From Neisseria leonii (GTDB lineage: Bacteria; Pseudomonadota; Gammaproteobacteria; Burkholderiales; Neisseriaceae), in NCBI RefSeq assembly GCF_028776105.2, contig NZ_CP145606.1:1550001-1614000 (forward strand): a stretch of DNA of 64,000 nucleotides, in the 5' to 3' direction. The notes beneath the pieces were generated by a model. That model made no database searches and had not been told where the DNA came from. It worked only from the letters and a program-made list of their open reading frames with translations. Of this stretch, positions 10,386 to 19,806 are shown one piece after another. Both the position numbers and the translations under genes were made by a program. Within the stretch, counting starts at the first letter, position 1, and every line of letters begins with the position of its first letter.

Positions 10386-11687
10386 TTACCAGCCGCCCCA
10401 CTGATGCGCCTTCATCGGTTTGCCATGTTCGATGTAGTGCTCGAACTCGTGGCGGAAGTGTTTGGTAAAGCTGCGCACGGGGAAAACGGCCGCATCGGCC
10501 AATGCGCAGATGGTGCGCCCGGCCATGTTGTTGCCCACGGAATCGAGCAGGTCCAAATCTTCGGGACGGCCTTTGCCCGTGGCTATGCGGTGGACGACGC
10601 GGTAAAGCCAGCCCGTGCCTTCGCGGCAGGGGGTGCATTGGCCGCAGGATTCTTCAAAATAGAAATAGCTCAAACGCTCCAAGGCTTTCACCATGCACAC
10701 GTCTTCGTCCATCACGATGACTGCGCCCGACCCGAGCATCGAACCGGCTTTGGCGATGGCATCGTAATCCATGGTCAGCCCCATCATGATGTCGGCGGGC
10801 AAAACGGGTGCGGACGATCCGCCGGGAATCACGGCTTTGAGTTTTTTGCCGCCGCGCATACCGCCTGCCATGTCCAGCAGCTCGGCAAACGGCGTACCCA
10901 GCGGGATTTCATAGTTGCCGGGGCGTTCCACGTGGCCGGAAACGGAAAACAGCTTGGTACCGCCCGCATTGACGCAGCCTTTGTCGGCAAAGGTCTGGCC
11001 GCCGTCGCGGATAATAAACGGCACAGAAGCGAATGTTTCGGTGTTGTTGATGGTGGTGGGTTTGCCGTAGAGGCCGTATGAAGCGGGGAACGGCGGTTTG
11101 AAGCGCGGCTGGCCTTTTTTGCCTTCCAGCGATTCCAGCAGGGCGGTTTCTTCGCCGCAGATGTAGGCACCGTAGCCGTGGGCGGCAAACAGCTCGAATG
11201 AAAAACCCGTACCCAGAATATTGCTGCCGAGCAGTCCGGCTTGGCGGGCTTCGGCCAACGCGGCTTCAAAGCGTTGGTAGCCCTCGAAAATTTCACCGTG
11301 GATATAGTTGTAGCCCGCCGCCGCGCCCATGGCGTAACCCGCAATAATCATGCCTTCGATTAAGGCGTGCGGATTGAACATAATAATGTCGCGGTCTTTG
11401 AATGTGCCGGGCTCGCCCTCATCGGTGTTGCAGACGACATATTTGGTGCCGGGAAACGAACGGGGCATAAAGCTCCATTTCAGGCCGGTGGGGAAGCCCG
11501 CACCGCCGCGCCCGCGCAGGCCGGAAGCTTTCACTTCTTCAATCACTCCGGTTTGCGGAATGTTTTCGGCCAGAATCTTGCGCAAAGCCCGATAACCGCC
11601 GCGCGCCTCGTAGGCGGCCAGCGTCCAGCAGTCGGGTTGGCGGGTATCGACTTGGTCGAAAATCACGCCGGATCGGTAAATAGCCAT
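10386..11687 (-). CDS. nuoF: NADH-quinone oxidoreductase subunit F, NADH/FMN site
   Basis: The NADH-oxidising subunit of complex I, 433 residues from the ATG at 11687 ([14 protein letters not shown]). An AGG ribosome-binding core lies six bases upstream. The FMN/NADH glycine-rich motif [13 protein letters not shown] is near residue 61 and a second one is [17 protein letters not shown]. The N3 [4Fe-4S] cluster motif [15 protein letters not shown] is present with a later C-terminal Cys ([14 protein letters not shown]). An extra nine residues upstream are possible but lack a ribosome-binding site. The preceding genes in the transcript are the DUF4411/ImmA pair, not nuoE as in most bacteria. Confidence 0.97.
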   Translation of the reverse strand: MAIYRSGVIFDQVDTRQPDCWTLAAYEARGGYRALRKILAENIPQTGVIEEVKASGLRGRGGAGFPTGLKWSFMPRSFPGTKYVVCNTDEGEPGTFKDRDIIMFNPHALIEGMIIAGYAMGAAAGYNYIHGEIFEGYQRFEAALAEARQAGLLGSNILGTGFSFELFAAHGYGAYICGEETALLESLEGKKGQPRFKPPFPASYGLYGKPTTINNTETFASVPFIIRDGGQTFADKGCVNAGGTKLFSVSGHVERPGNYEIPLGTPFAELLDMAGGMRGGKKLKAVIPGGSSAPVLPADIMMGLTMDYDAIAKAGSMLGSGAVIVMDEDVCMVKALERLSYFYFEESCGQCTPCREGTGWLYRVVHRIATGKGRPEDLDLLDSVGNNMAGRTICALADAAVFPVRSFTKHFRHEFEHYIEHGKPMKAHQWGGW

Positions 11688-11797
11688 TTGTGTGCCTATG
11701 CGTTTTTTAATCAATTACGGTTCAGTCGGCTGTCGGTAGCCTATTTTGTTTTAGTTTTATATGCTTGTCTGAAAAGTTTCAGACGGCCTTTCGATCT

Positions 11798-11848
11798 GTA
11801 GATCGGGCATGATGCTCGACAAAACATTCCCAAAATGCCCAGCCTACG
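11798..11848. repeat. short palindromic element with GTAGATCGGGCAT ends
   Basis: GTAGATCGGGCAT at the left end is nearly matched in inverted orientation by ATGCCCAGCCTAC at the right end, about 51 bp in total. It belongs to the same family as the GTAGGTCGGA elements elsewhere in the window. It lies between nuoF and the DUF4411 gene. Confidence 0.5.
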
Positions 11849-11890
11849 CCGCTTGGAACTTTACCGACTTTTAAGACATAACTTTCTTAC

Positions 11891-12406
11891 TTACTCAAAT
11901 TTTTTCATTTGGAAATTATTTTCTGAGACCAACTCCAAAAAATCATATAAATCCACGCATTCCACTCCAACTTGTTTAGCTGCATTTGGAATTTTTACTG
12001 ATTTTTTAATATTAGGGTCATATCTTTCATGCGTAACAATTTTCATGCCATTTGCTGCCGCATATGAAACCAACCATGGATCTGCATGTTCAGAAGCAAA
12101 TTTATTTTTAGCTGTCTCTGTAAATTGTGAGTTACTTACTGCCCAATTCATTAATTCACCATAACAAACTTGAGCTTCTTTCGTTCTTTCATCGCGGAAG
12201 AACTCATCAGGCAACATCCCTATCCATTGCGCTAACTTATCATCTTTCTTAGTCAACTCCTGCTTTACCGCACGAATAGAAAACACTTTCCCTGCATTAT
12301 GCAACATTTCCAGCAACTCCCAAAAACCACCACAAAATGAGAAACGATATTCTAAGAAAGATGACTGAATGAAAATATTGCTATCTAACAAATAACGCTC
12401 CATCAA
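11891..12406 (-). CDS. DUF4411-family PIN-like protein, candidate toxin
   Basis: A 171-residue protein with a PIN-domain-like start (MERYLLDSNIFIQSS), where the Asp in LLDSN is the expected first metal ligand. A later acidic position occurs in SEHADPWLVSYAAANG, followed by VTHERYDPN. This matches the DUF4411 family, whose members often pair with ImmA/IrrE-type proteins and are proposed RNase toxins. Its start overlaps the stop of the upstream ImmA/IrrE gene, as expected for a two-gene unit. The DNA is markedly more AT-rich than the flanking nuo genes, which suggests transfer. Toxicity is inferred, not shown. Confidence 0.8.
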   Translation of the reverse strand: MMERYLLDSNIFIQSSFLEYRFSFCGGFWELLEMLHNAGKVFSIRAVKQELTKKDDKLAQWIGMLPDEFFRDERTKEAQVCYGELMNWAVSNSQFTETAKNKFASEHADPWLVSYAAANGMKIVTHERYDPNIKKSVKIPNAAKQVGVECVDLYDFLELVSENNFQMKKFE

Positions 12407-13545
12407 TCTTTCCCTTTATTACGTTTATAAAGTTCAACCATTGTCGCCGGTGTCGTATTCAATAACTTTGCACCTTCTCTTAACAAGATTTCTTTACCCA
12501 TCGCCGCCCGTAAAACGGTCTGAGTAAATCTCTTACTGTTGCGTAACGGAATGTTGGCATAAGGATTTCCACCAGTACCTTCTTTTTTTGGAGTGCTTAA
12601 TACCTCTTGCCGAATTTTCCGCCACTCTTGTAGAGTTATCAGTTTATTTTGATAAGCTTTAATAACAATCACATATTTACTAACATGAAACTGTCTTGCT
12701 AATCTTTCTAGATTTTCTTCAATGCTCGTTTCAGATTTCCATGCACTTGTGAATTCGCTACTTGGAACAAGAAATTCTGCAGCAACACGGTTGCAAAGTT
12801 GCTCAGTTTTATTTTCATTGGTTGGGTCTGGATTAGAAACGCCACTTACTCCCAACCAAATATGTGCCGTTTCATGCAACAAAGTAAATAGTTGTGCAGA
12901 TGCCGCATCTGCTCCATTGATAAAAATGGCAGGTACTTGCTTATCAGCGATAGCAAAGCCACGAAACTCGCATACATTTAATTTTTTGTGCGTATTACTG
13001 CCAACAATTCCATTTTTAAATACTAAAATTCCAACTTGCTCCAATAAACTACTGATATAACTGAAATACCCATCTTTACTGAGTTTTCGACGTTCGGTTA
13101 CATCATAACCAATAGTTTCTGCAATATCAGCAGCAATCTTTTCTGCCGTATTTTTCAAACTAAATTTGCCAACAAACGGTAAATTTTCAGGCAGCCTGTC
13201 AGTTTGACTCAAATAATCGCGATACCAATCAACTTTGTCGTTAATATCGCTTAATACTGTATAAAAATCTGCGGACAATGGCTCACTATCTTGAACAATA
13301 CGGAAGTCAGGCAAAGACGGTTTCCCAAAATTTTCAGACGGCGGCTGTTTCAAAAAGAGAAAGCCGAATGGGATATTTGCCATCTTAATCAACTTGTCAG
13401 CCTGACTTTGGTTAATAATGCCTTCAAGAAATTTTTGACGTTTTTTAGGCGCAATAAGCCCTGCCAAGCCATTTCTGTCAGTGGCTTGCGTCTCAGCTAT
13501 CCAATCCAACATAGCGGTGGACACATGGTAATCTATGCTGCTCAT
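12403..13545 (-). CDS. ImmA/IrrE-family metallo-endopeptidase, candidate antitoxin/regulator
   Basis: A 380-residue protein with a gluzincin-type HExxH motif (TLLHETAHIWLGVSG near residues 224-238) and a downstream NRVAAEFLVP segment that supplies the third ligand region, both diagnostic of the ImmA/IrrE (COG2856) family. The N-terminal ~100 residues look like the helical region found in long members, and the C-terminus is helical. Related proteases cleave repressors or act as the antitoxin/regulator half of a TA pair. The last codons overlap the DUF4411 gene. It is AT-rich compared with neighbouring nuoE and nuoF, which it separates. Confidence 0.85.
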   Translation of the reverse strand: MSSIDYHVSTAMLDWIAETQATDRNGLAGLIAPKKRQKFLEGIINQSQADKLIKMANIPFGFLFLKQPPSENFGKPSLPDFRIVQDSEPLSADFYTVLSDINDKVDWYRDYLSQTDRLPENLPFVGKFSLKNTAEKIAADIAETIGYDVTERRKLSKDGYFSYISSLLEQVGILVFKNGIVGSNTHKKLNVCEFRGFAIADKQVPAIFINGADAASAQLFTLLHETAHIWLGVSGVSNPDPTNENKTEQLCNRVAAEFLVPSSEFTSAWKSETSIEENLERLARQFHVSKYVIVIKAYQNKLITLQEWRKIRQEVLSTPKKEGTGGNPYANIPLRNSKRFTQTVLRAAMGKEILLREGAKLLNTTPATMVELYKRNKGKD

Positions 13546-13619
13546 CGCGATTCCATATCAATTTTAGCCTTACGACTTAATCTATATCTATTGTGGCTAG
13601 AAAATTTTTCAGACGGCCT

Positions 13620-14093
13620 TTACTGTAACTCCGCCAATTTCTTCTCAATCGCCTCTTCGGTCATAAAGCTGCACATTTTGTGGTTGTTCAGCAGCATCAC
13701 GGGGGCATCGCCGCACGCGCCCATACATTCGCCTTCCAACAGCGTAAATCTGCCGTCGGGCGTGGTTTCGCCGAAGCCGATACCGAGTTTGCTTTTCAGA
13801 TAATCGGCCGCATCGACACCGCCGCGCAGGGCGCAGGGCAGGTTGGTGCAGACGGTGAGTTTGTATTTGCCGACGGGGGCAAGGTCGTACATATTGTAAA
13901 ACGTGGCGACTTCGTAGGCAGCGGCAGGCGGAATGCCGACATAACCGGCAACATATTCAATCGTTTCGACGCTCAGCCAGCCCTTTTCCGTTTGAGCGAT
14001 ACGCAATGCGCCCATAATCGCGCTGCGGCGTTGATCGGCCGGATATTTGGCCAGCTCGGTATCAATCTGCTGTAAAGATTCTGCGGACAACAT
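13620..14093 (-). CDS. nuoE: NADH-quinone oxidoreductase subunit E, [2Fe-2S]
   Basis: 24-kDa-type subunit of the NADH dehydrogenase module, 157 residues, normal length. The thioredoxin-like domain carries the N1a [2Fe-2S] ligands Cys 82, 87, 123 and 127 (TVCTNLPCALRG and LEGECMGACGDAP). The N-terminal helical bundle includes IEYVAGYVGIPPAAAYEVATF. Start ATG at 14093. It is separated from nuoF by about 1.9 kb holding the ImmA/DUF4411 pair. Confidence 0.97.
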   Translation of the reverse strand: MLSAESLQQIDTELAKYPADQRRSAIMGALRIAQTEKGWLSVETIEYVAGYVGIPPAAAYEVATFYNMYDLAPVGKYKLTVCTNLPCALRGGVDAADYLKSKLGIGFGETTPDGRFTLLEGECMGACGDAPVMLLNNHKMCSFMTEEAIEKKLAELQ

Positions 14094-14136
14094 GGTTTGT
14101 ATCTGCCTTGCTTATCTGTTTGTTCTTGTAAGGTTT

Positions 14137-14457
14137 TTAACGCTGCAAAAACTCATGGCTTTTCAATACGCCGTTTTTATCGAAAAAGAATACTGCGCCC
14201 TCGTTGGCGGCATTCGTACAGGCATAACCGTCGTCTCCGGCCGGGTTGGTGATTTTGTCGGTGCAGGCCATATTGGATGTGAACACTTTGATTTGGCATT
14301 TCAGTGTCCGGCCGTTTTTGATTGCCAGCACGCCCCGGCCGTCTGTAACCGGCTCGGGACAATCCGTACGCCAAGGGTTGGCGGACACCGTGCCGCAGGC
14401 AGTTAAAACGGCTGCCGCCGCCACACCGAAAACCGCTGACGGAATCCTGTTTTTCAT
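14137..14457 (-). CDS. small predicted lipoprotein between nuoD and nuoE
   Basis: A 106-residue protein from the ATG at 14457. MKNRIPSAVFGVAAAAVLTA is followed by Cys 21, an acceptable lipobox (LTAC). The mature region has several Cys (DCPEP, LKCQIK, MACTDK, YACTNA), suggesting disulfides in the periplasm. A much longer open frame extends upstream through nuoD in another phase and is an artefact. Family not recognised. It is on the same strand as the nuo genes and 35 bases after nuoD. Confidence 0.65.
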   Translation of the reverse strand: MKNRIPSAVFGVAAAAVLTACGTVSANPWRTDCPEPVTDGRGVLAIKNGRTLKCQIKVFTSNMACTDKITNPAGDDGYACTNAANEGAVFFFDKNGVLKSHEFLQR

Positions 14458-14492
14458 TGCGCCTGAGTCCTGTTTTTTATTGTTCCGGCCGC

Positions 14493-15749
14493 CTATCGGT
14501 CCACTTCGCCGAACACGATGTCCTGTGTACCGATAATGGCCACCACGTCGGCCAGCATATGACCGCGCGCCATTTCGTCCATGCCTTGCAGGTGGGCAAA
14601 GCCGGGGGCGCGGATTTTCAGGCGGTAGGGCTTGTTGGCGCCGTCTGAAATCAGGTAGATGCCGAACTCGCCTTTGGGGTGTTCCACGGCCGTATAGGTT
14701 TCGCCTTCGGGAACGTGCATACCTTCGGTAAACAGCTTGAAGTGGTGGATCAAATCTTCCATGCCTTCTTTCATATCGGCACGTTTGGGCGGAGCGAATT
14801 TGTGGTTTTCCGTAATCACCGGGCCGGGATTGGCACGCAGCCAATCGACACATTGTTTGATAATGCGGTTGGATTGGCGCATCTCGTTGATGCGGCAGAG
14901 ATAGCGGTCGTAGCAGTCGCCGTTGAGGCCGACGGGAATGTCGAAATCCATGTCCGCATAGGCATCGTACGGGGCTTTTTTGCGGATATCCCACTCGATG
15001 CCCGAACCGCGCAGCATCACGCCGGTAAAGCCTTTTTGCAGCGCGCGCTCGGGCGATACCACACCGATGCCGACGGTACGCTGTTTCCAGATGCGGTTGT
15101 CGGTCAGCAGGCTTTCGTATTCGTCCACGCAGGCGGGGAAACGTTGGGTAAAGGCATCGATAAAATCGAGCATCGTCCCTTCGCGCGCTTCGTTGAGTTT
15201 TTTCAATACCTTGGCATTGCGGAATTTGCTCGACTCATATTTGGGCATGAAATCGGGCAGGTCGCGGTACACGCCGCCGGGGCGGAAATAGGCTGCGTGC
15301 ATACGCGCGCCGGAAACGGCTTCGTATAAATCCATCAGCTCTTCGCGCTCGCGGAAGGCATAGAGAAATACCGTCATCGCGCCGATGTCGAGCGCATGCG
15401 AACCGATACCCATCAGATGGTTGAGGATACGGGTAACTTCGGCAAACATCACGCGGATATACTGCGCACGCAACGGCACGTCGATACCCGCCAGTTTTTC
15501 CACCGCCAGACAATAGGCCTGCTCGTTCACCATCATGGATACGTAGTCCAAACGGTCCATATACGGCAGGGTTTGCAGATAGGTGCGCGTTTCGGCCAGT
15601 TTTTCGGTGCCGCGGTGCAGCAGGCCGATATGCGGGTCGGCGCGGACGATGGTTTCGCCCTCCAACTCCAAAATCATGCGCAATACGCCGTGGGCGGCGG
15701 GGTGCTGCGGGCCGAAGTTGATGGTGTAGTTTCTGAGTTTAGTGGCCAC
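14493..15749 (-). CDS. nuoD: NADH-quinone oxidoreductase subunit D
   Basis: 49-kDa-type peripheral subunit that lines the quinone site near cluster N2, 418 residues. A GTG start at 15749 ([20 protein letters not shown]) lies within the end of nuoC, so translation is probably coupled. The quinone-site motif [13 protein letters not shown] is at residues 12-24, and [15 protein letters not shown] is conserved further on. A seven-codon longer ATG version is possible but lies deeper in nuoC. The C-terminus DIVFGEVDR is typical. Confidence 0.96.
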   Translation of the reverse strand: MATKLRNYTINFGPQHPAAHGVLRMILELEGETIVRADPHIGLLHRGTEKLAETRTYLQTLPYMDRLDYVSMMVNEQAYCLAVEKLAGIDVPLRAQYIRVMFAEVTRILNHLMGIGSHALDIGAMTVFLYAFREREELMDLYEAVSGARMHAAYFRPGGVYRDLPDFMPKYESSKFRNAKVLKKLNEAREGTMLDFIDAFTQRFPACVDEYESLLTDNRIWKQRTVGIGVVSPERALQKGFTGVMLRGSGIEWDIRKKAPYDAYADMDFDIPVGLNGDCYDRYLCRINEMRQSNRIIKQCVDWLRANPGPVITENHKFAPPKRADMKEGMEDLIHHFKLFTEGMHVPEGETYTAVEHPKGEFGIYLISDGANKPYRLKIRAPGFAHLQGMDEMARGHMLADVVAIIGTQDIVFGEVDR

Positions 15750-16329
15750 CGTAATGCTCCTCGCGGACAATGCGCGGCGTAATTTCGCGCGGCTCGATGG
15801 TAACAGGTTGGTAAATCACGCGCTTTTCCGCTTCGTCGTAACGCATTTCCACATGGCCGGAAATCGGGAAGTCTTTGCGGAAAGGGTGGCCGACAAAGCC
15901 GTAATCGGTCAGGATGCGGCGCAAATCGGGGTGGTTGTTGAACAGAATGCCGTACAAATCGAAGGCTTCGCGCTCATACCAGTCGGCACTGCTGTAAATG
16001 CCGGTTACCGAATCGACCACCGGCAAATCGTCGTTTTCCGCCCAAACGCGTACGCGGATACGGCGGTTGTGTCTGACGGACAACAAGTGGCTGACCACGG
16101 CAAAACGCCGCCCCGTCCACGCTTCGTTTTTGTAGGTACTGTAATCCACGCCGCACAAATCAATCAGCGATTCAAAATGCAGGGCTTCGTGGTCGCGCAA
16201 AGTGCGCATGACCTCTGTGTAATCTCCGGCAGCGCACTCGACGGTTATTTCGCCCAAAGCACACGACACACCGGCTGCCTTGCCGCCCAATATTTCCAGG
16301 ACGGCGCGTTGCAAATCTTCCAAATCCAT
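15739..16329 (-). CDS. nuoC: NADH-quinone oxidoreductase subunit C
   Basis: 30-kDa-type peripheral subunit, 196 residues. The family signature is visible near the middle ([21 protein letters not shown]), followed by [17 protein letters not shown]. It is a separate gene here, not fused to nuoD as in enterobacteria. The last eleven bases overlap the nuoD start. Confidence 0.97.
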   Translation of the reverse strand: MDLEDLQRAVLEILGGKAAGVSCALGEITVECAAGDYTEVMRTLRDHEALHFESLIDLCGVDYSTYKNEAWTGRRFAVVSHLLSVRHNRRIRVRVWAENDDLPVVDSVTGIYSSADWYEREAFDLYGILFNNHPDLRRILTDYGFVGHPFRKDFPISGHVEMRYDEAEKRVIYQPVTIEPREITPRIVREEHYGGH

Positions 16330-16431
16330 TTCTCAAAGCCCCAATTTGCAGCAGTGCGCAGACCGCAAAGGCCGTCTGAAAACGGCACGGGCTGCGCAGG
16401 CTGCAATTTTTATCTGTTCAGCCGTTTAGCG

Positions 16432-16662
16432 TCAGGCCAGCAGCAGCGGACTGCCCAAACAGATCAAAACCGCAATATTGATCACAACCAGCAGCAGTCT
16501 GCGGCCGCCGGCGGCAAAGAGCAGCGACAGCACCAATGCCGCAGCCGCCACCAACAGGGCGGGAATCCACAAACCGCCCAAAGAAGTAACCGTCATCGCC
16601 AGCACGGCCAGCACCGCAGACACCACCGTCATCACCGTAGCCCAGTTCGATTTTCCATTCAT
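16432..16662 (-). CDS. small membrane protein of unknown function
   Basis: A 76-residue, strongly hydrophobic protein (MNGKSNWATVMTVVSAVLAV...) with three likely membrane helices at about residues 8-28, 31-50 and 56-75. A clear ribosome-binding site (AGGAG, eight bases before the ATG at 16662) supports translation. A parallel frame covering the same bases has no such start. It sits between nuoB and nuoC on the same strand. No family recognised. Confidence 0.65.
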   Translation of the reverse strand: MNGKSNWATVMTVVSAVLAVLAMTVTSLGGLWIPALLVAAAALVLSLLFAAGGRRLLLVVINIAVLICLGSPLLLA

Positions 16663-16756
16663 CGTTCATCTCCTAGTTAAAATCAATTAAGCGAAAAAAC
16701 AGAATCACCGTCCGCCATTGGCGGAAGGCGGCCACAGTTTACACGATATTCATATA

Positions 16757-17236
16757 TTAATGGCGGGCGATGGTATAAGTTCGCTTGATTTTACCTTGCA
16801 GTTGGATCAGGCCGTAAATCAGCGCTTCGGCCGTGGGCGGACAGCCCGGAACATACACGTCCACCGGCACAATGCGGTCGCAGCCGCGCACCACAGAATA
16901 GGAATAATGGTAATAACCGCCGCCGTTGGCACACGAGCCCATCGACAGCACCCAGCGCGGTTCGGCCATTTGGTCGTACACGCGGCGCAATGCGGGTGCC
17001 ATTTTGTTGCACAGCGTACCGGCCACAATCATCAGATCCGACTGGCGCGGCGAGGGGCGGAAAATGATACCGAAACGGTCAAGGTCGTAACGCGCCGCAC
17101 CGGCCTGCATCATCTCCACCGCACAGCAGGCCAGACCGAATGTTACCGGCCACAAAGAACCCGTGCGCACATAGTTCAGCACCGTATCCGCGCTGGCGGT
17201 AACAAAGCCTTTGTTCAAAACGCCTTCTATTCCCAT
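16757..17236 (-). CDS. nuoB: NADH-quinone oxidoreductase subunit B, cluster N2
   Basis: PSST-type subunit holding the terminal [4Fe-4S] cluster N2, which reduces quinone. It is 159 residues from the ATG at 17236, which overlaps the nuoA stop by ten bases. The tandem cysteines 37 and 38 ([13 protein letters not shown]) and the later [10 protein letters not shown] and [12 protein letters not shown] cysteines supply the N2 ligands. An upstream in-frame extension runs through nuoA in another phase and was rejected. Confidence 0.97.
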   Translation of the reverse strand: MGIEGVLNKGFVTASADTVLNYVRTGSLWPVTFGLACCAVEMMQAGAARYDLDRFGIIFRPSPRQSDLMIVAGTLCNKMAPALRRVYDQMAEPRWVLSMGSCANGGGYYHYSYSVVRGCDRIVPVDVYVPGCPPTAEALIYGLIQLQGKIKRTYTIARH

Positions 17237-17595
17237 TCCAGCGCACCTTTTTTCCATTCGTAAACAAAGCCCACCGTCAGCACGACGATGAACACAAACA
17301 TCGGCCAAAACGCAAACATGCCTGTTTCTGCCATCAATTCTTTATACACCACGGCCCAGGGGATGACGAAAGCGACTTCCAAATCAAACAGGATAAACAG
17401 AATCGCCACCAGGTAATAGCGTACGTCAAACTTCATGCGCGCGTTTTCAAATGCCTCGAAACCGCATTCGAACGGCGCGTCTTTTTCCGCATAATGGTGT
17501 TTGGGGCCGAGAATATTGCCCAATAAAAGAAACACGATACCGGCAATCAGACCGACCGCAAGAAAGATGAGTACGGGAAAATAATTGGCCAACAT
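17227..17595 (-). CDS. nuoA: NADH-quinone oxidoreductase subunit A
   Basis: First gene of the complex I operon, a three-helix membrane subunit (ND3 homologue) of 122 residues. The conserved loop [25 protein letters not shown] contains the Cys that becomes exposed in the deactive state of complex I homologues. Start ATG at 17595. A promoter-like TACAAT box lies about 50 bases upstream. Confidence 0.97.
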   Translation of the reverse strand: MLANYFPVLIFLAVGLIAGIVFLLLGNILGPKHHYAEKDAPFECGFEAFENARMKFDVRYYLVAILFILFDLEVAFVIPWAVVYKELMAETGMFAFWPMFVFIVVLTVGFVYEWKKGALEWE

Positions 17596-17643
17596 GGCTT
17601 GACACCTGTACGGTAAACGCAGAACGCGCCTGCAAACCGGCGG

Positions 17644-17672
17644 ATTGTAGCGAAATTCCCTTTTAAATTAAA
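17644..17672 (-). promoter_or_regulatory. nuoA: probable sigma-70 promoter of the nuo operon
   Basis: On the minus strand a TACAAT -10 box (17644-17649) follows TTTAAT (17667-17672, weak -35) with a 17-base spacer. Transcription would start near 17637, giving a leader of about 42 bases before nuoA. An AT-rich stretch containing GATAATGGTTATTG (17732-17745) lies further upstream and could bind a regulator. Confidence 0.55.
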
Positions 17673-17799
17673 GACGCTCGGGCAAAAAAAGCGCAGAAAA
17701 TCCAATATTTTCAAGCATATAGTTGATAATGGTTATTGTTTTGCTTTAAAATGAAAGTAAATCAAACTGTTAGCAGGAATGTCTCGGCAGGGATATAAA

Positions 17800-17858
17800 A
17801 GGCCGTCTGAAAAACGGCAGGGATGAAAAAACGCCCTGACCCGCTTTTCAGACGGCCT
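17800..17858 (-). terminator. uptake-sequence hairpin after the ABC transporter
   Basis: AGGCCGTCTGAAAA (17800-17813) and TTTTCAGACGGCCT (17845-17858) form 14-bp arms just downstream of the ABC transporter stop, ahead of the nuo promoter. The loop itself contains a second partial stem. Confidence 0.6.
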
Positions 17859-17878
17859 CCGCACATTTCTTCCGTCCG

Positions 17879-19720
17879 TTAATCATCCGCACTCAAAAAG
17901 CCGCCACTCTGGCGCGCCCACAAAGACGCATACAGCCCTTTCTTCGCCAGCAGCTCGGCATGACTGCCCGCTTCCACGATGCGGCCTTTATCCAGCACAA
18001 TCAGACGGTCCATTGCGGCAATGGTGGATAAGCGGTGGGCGATGGCAATCACGGTTTTGTCCGCCATCATCTTGTCCAAACTGTCCTGAATGGCCGCCTC
18101 CACTTCGGAATCGAGCGCGCTGGTGGCTTCGTCCAGCAGCAGAATCGGCGCGTCTTTCAGCATCACCCGCGCAATGGCGATGCGCTGCCGCTGGCCGCCG
18201 GACAGTTTCACGCCGCGCTCGCCGACATGGGCATCGTAGCCGCGCCGCCCTTTGGCATCGGACAGGGCGGGGATAAAGTCCGCCGCTTCGGCACGCTCGG
18301 CCGCCGAAATCATTTCCGCCTCGCCCGCTTCGGGGCGGCCGTAGATGATGTTGTCGCGCACCGAACGGTGCAGCAGTCCGGTGTCCTGCGTTACCAAGCC
18401 GATCTGCGCGCGCAGGCTCTCCTGAGTTACCTCACGGATGTCTTGACCGTCTATCGTAATGCGGCCGTTCTGCGGTTCGTAAAAGCGCAGCAGCATATTG
18501 ACGATGGTGGACTTGCCCGCACCGCTGCGGCCGATCAGGCCGACTTTTTCGCCCGCACGTATCGTCAGGTTGAAGTTGTGCAGCACGTTGCGCCCCGCTT
18601 CGTAGCCGAAGTCGATGTCCTGAAAGCGGATTTCGCCATGTGTGATGCTCAAAGGCAGCGCACCGGGTTTGTCGGTGATGGTATGCGGTTTGGACAGCGT
18701 GCGCATACCGTCATTGACCGTGCCGATGTTTTCAAACAGGCGCGCAGACTCCCACATGATGTATTGCGACAAGCCGTTGACCCGCAGCGCCATCGCCGTA
18801 GCCGCCACCACCGCACCCACACCGACCTGCCCCTGATGCCACAGCCAGACGCCCAAGGCGGCGGTGGAGAGTGTGAGCGAAATATTGACGATGTAGCAGA
18901 GAATGTCGAGCGTGGTGGCCAGCCGCATCTGCGCGTACACGGTTACCATAAACTCCTGCATCGACTGCTTGGCGTATTTGGCTTCGCGCGCACCGTGGGA
19001 AAACAGCTTGACCGTGGCGATATTGGAATAGGCATCGGTAATGCGGCCAGTCATCAGGCTGCGCGCATCAGCCTGCCTTTGCGCGGTTTGCGCCAGACGC
19101 GGGATCACGAAACGCATAATGGTGCCGAACGCGGCCAGCCAGCAGACAAACGGCAGCAGCAGCCATGCATCAAGCGAGACGAGAATCACGCCCGACGTAA
19201 TAAAATACACACCGACATACACCACCATATCGGCTGCGGTCATCACCACATCGCGCACAGCCAAGGCCGTCTGCATCACTTTGGCCGACACACGCCCGGC
19301 AAATTCGTCCTGATAAAAACCCAGGCTCTGCCCCAGCATCAGGCGGTGGAAATTCCAGCGCAGCCGCATCGGAAACGCGCCCTGCAAGGTTTGCAACCGC
19401 ACATTGGTGGCAGCAAAGTGCCACAGTACGGAAAACACCAGCACCGCCGCCATACCGAGAAGCAGGCCGCCTTTCTCCGCCCACAGCGTCTGCGGCGTGT
19501 ACGCCGTCAGCCAGTCCACCAGTTTGCCCATAAACTGAAACAGCAAGGCTTCAACCATGCCGTTGCCCGCCGTCATCACCGCCAGCACCAGAATCCAGCC
19601 GCGCACGCCCTCCATGCCCGACCAGATAAAGCGCAGCAGGCCGCGTCCATCGGCTGCCGGCAGCGCTTCGGGATAGATTTCGATGCGGGATTCAAACCAG
19701 CGGAATATTCTGTCCATCAT
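17879..19720 (-). CDS. ABC transporter, fused permease and ATPase
   Basis: A 613-residue half-transporter of the exporter type. An N-terminal six-helix membrane domain (about residues 35-330) is followed by a nucleotide-binding domain with Walker A GLIGRSGAGKSTIVN, Q-loop LVTQDTGLLH, signature LSGGQRQRIAIARVML, Walker B ILLLDEATSALDSE and H-loop AIAHRLSTIAAMD. It should work as a homodimer or paired heterodimer in the inner membrane. The substrate is not evident; relatives export lipids, drugs or peptides. It is a single-gene unit with uptake-sequence hairpins on both sides. Confidence 0.92.
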   Translation of the reverse strand: MMDRIFRWFESRIEIYPEALPAADGRGLLRFIWSGMEGVRGWILVLAVMTAGNGMVEALLFQFMGKLVDWLTAYTPQTLWAEKGGLLLGMAAVLVFSVLWHFAATNVRLQTLQGAFPMRLRWNFHRLMLGQSLGFYQDEFAGRVSAKVMQTALAVRDVVMTAADMVVYVGVYFITSGVILVSLDAWLLLPFVCWLAAFGTIMRFVIPRLAQTAQRQADARSLMTGRITDAYSNIATVKLFSHGAREAKYAKQSMQEFMVTVYAQMRLATTLDILCYIVNISLTLSTAALGVWLWHQGQVGVGAVVAATAMALRVNGLSQYIMWESARLFENIGTVNDGMRTLSKPHTITDKPGALPLSITHGEIRFQDIDFGYEAGRNVLHNFNLTIRAGEKVGLIGRSGAGKSTIVNMLLRFYEPQNGRITIDGQDIREVTQESLRAQIGLVTQDTGLLHRSVRDNIIYGRPEAGEAEMISAAERAEAADFIPALSDAKGRRGYDAHVGERGVKLSGGQRQRIAIARVMLKDAPILLLDEATSALDSEVEAAIQDSLDKMMADKTVIAIAHRLSTIAAMDRLIVLDKGRIVEAGSHAELLAKKGLYASLWARQSGGFLSADD

Positions 19721-19744
19721 TCTTTATCTAGCACTAAAAACGGA

Positions 19745-19777
19745 TTTTCAGACGGCCTAGACCGGGCCGTCTGAAAA
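19745..19777 (-). terminator. uptake-sequence hairpin upstream of the ABC transporter
   Basis: TTTTCAGACGGCC (19745-19757) pairs with GGCCGTCTGAAAA (19765-19777) around a seven-base loop. It is downstream of the exported-protein gene that ends at 19807 and should end its transcript. Confidence 0.6.
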
Positions 19778-19806
19778 CGGCAGGCACAGCGGCCGTGCCC
19801 GGAAAT

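Noticed and set aside
14458..14994. Upstream extension of the small lipoprotein gene
   Set aside because: It is out of phase with nuoD but lies wholly inside it; the lipoprotein signal starts at the ATG at 14457.
18035..19774. A 579-codon plus-strand open frame
   Set aside because: It is the complement of the ABC transporter gene, rich in His and Gln as expected for an antisense frame.
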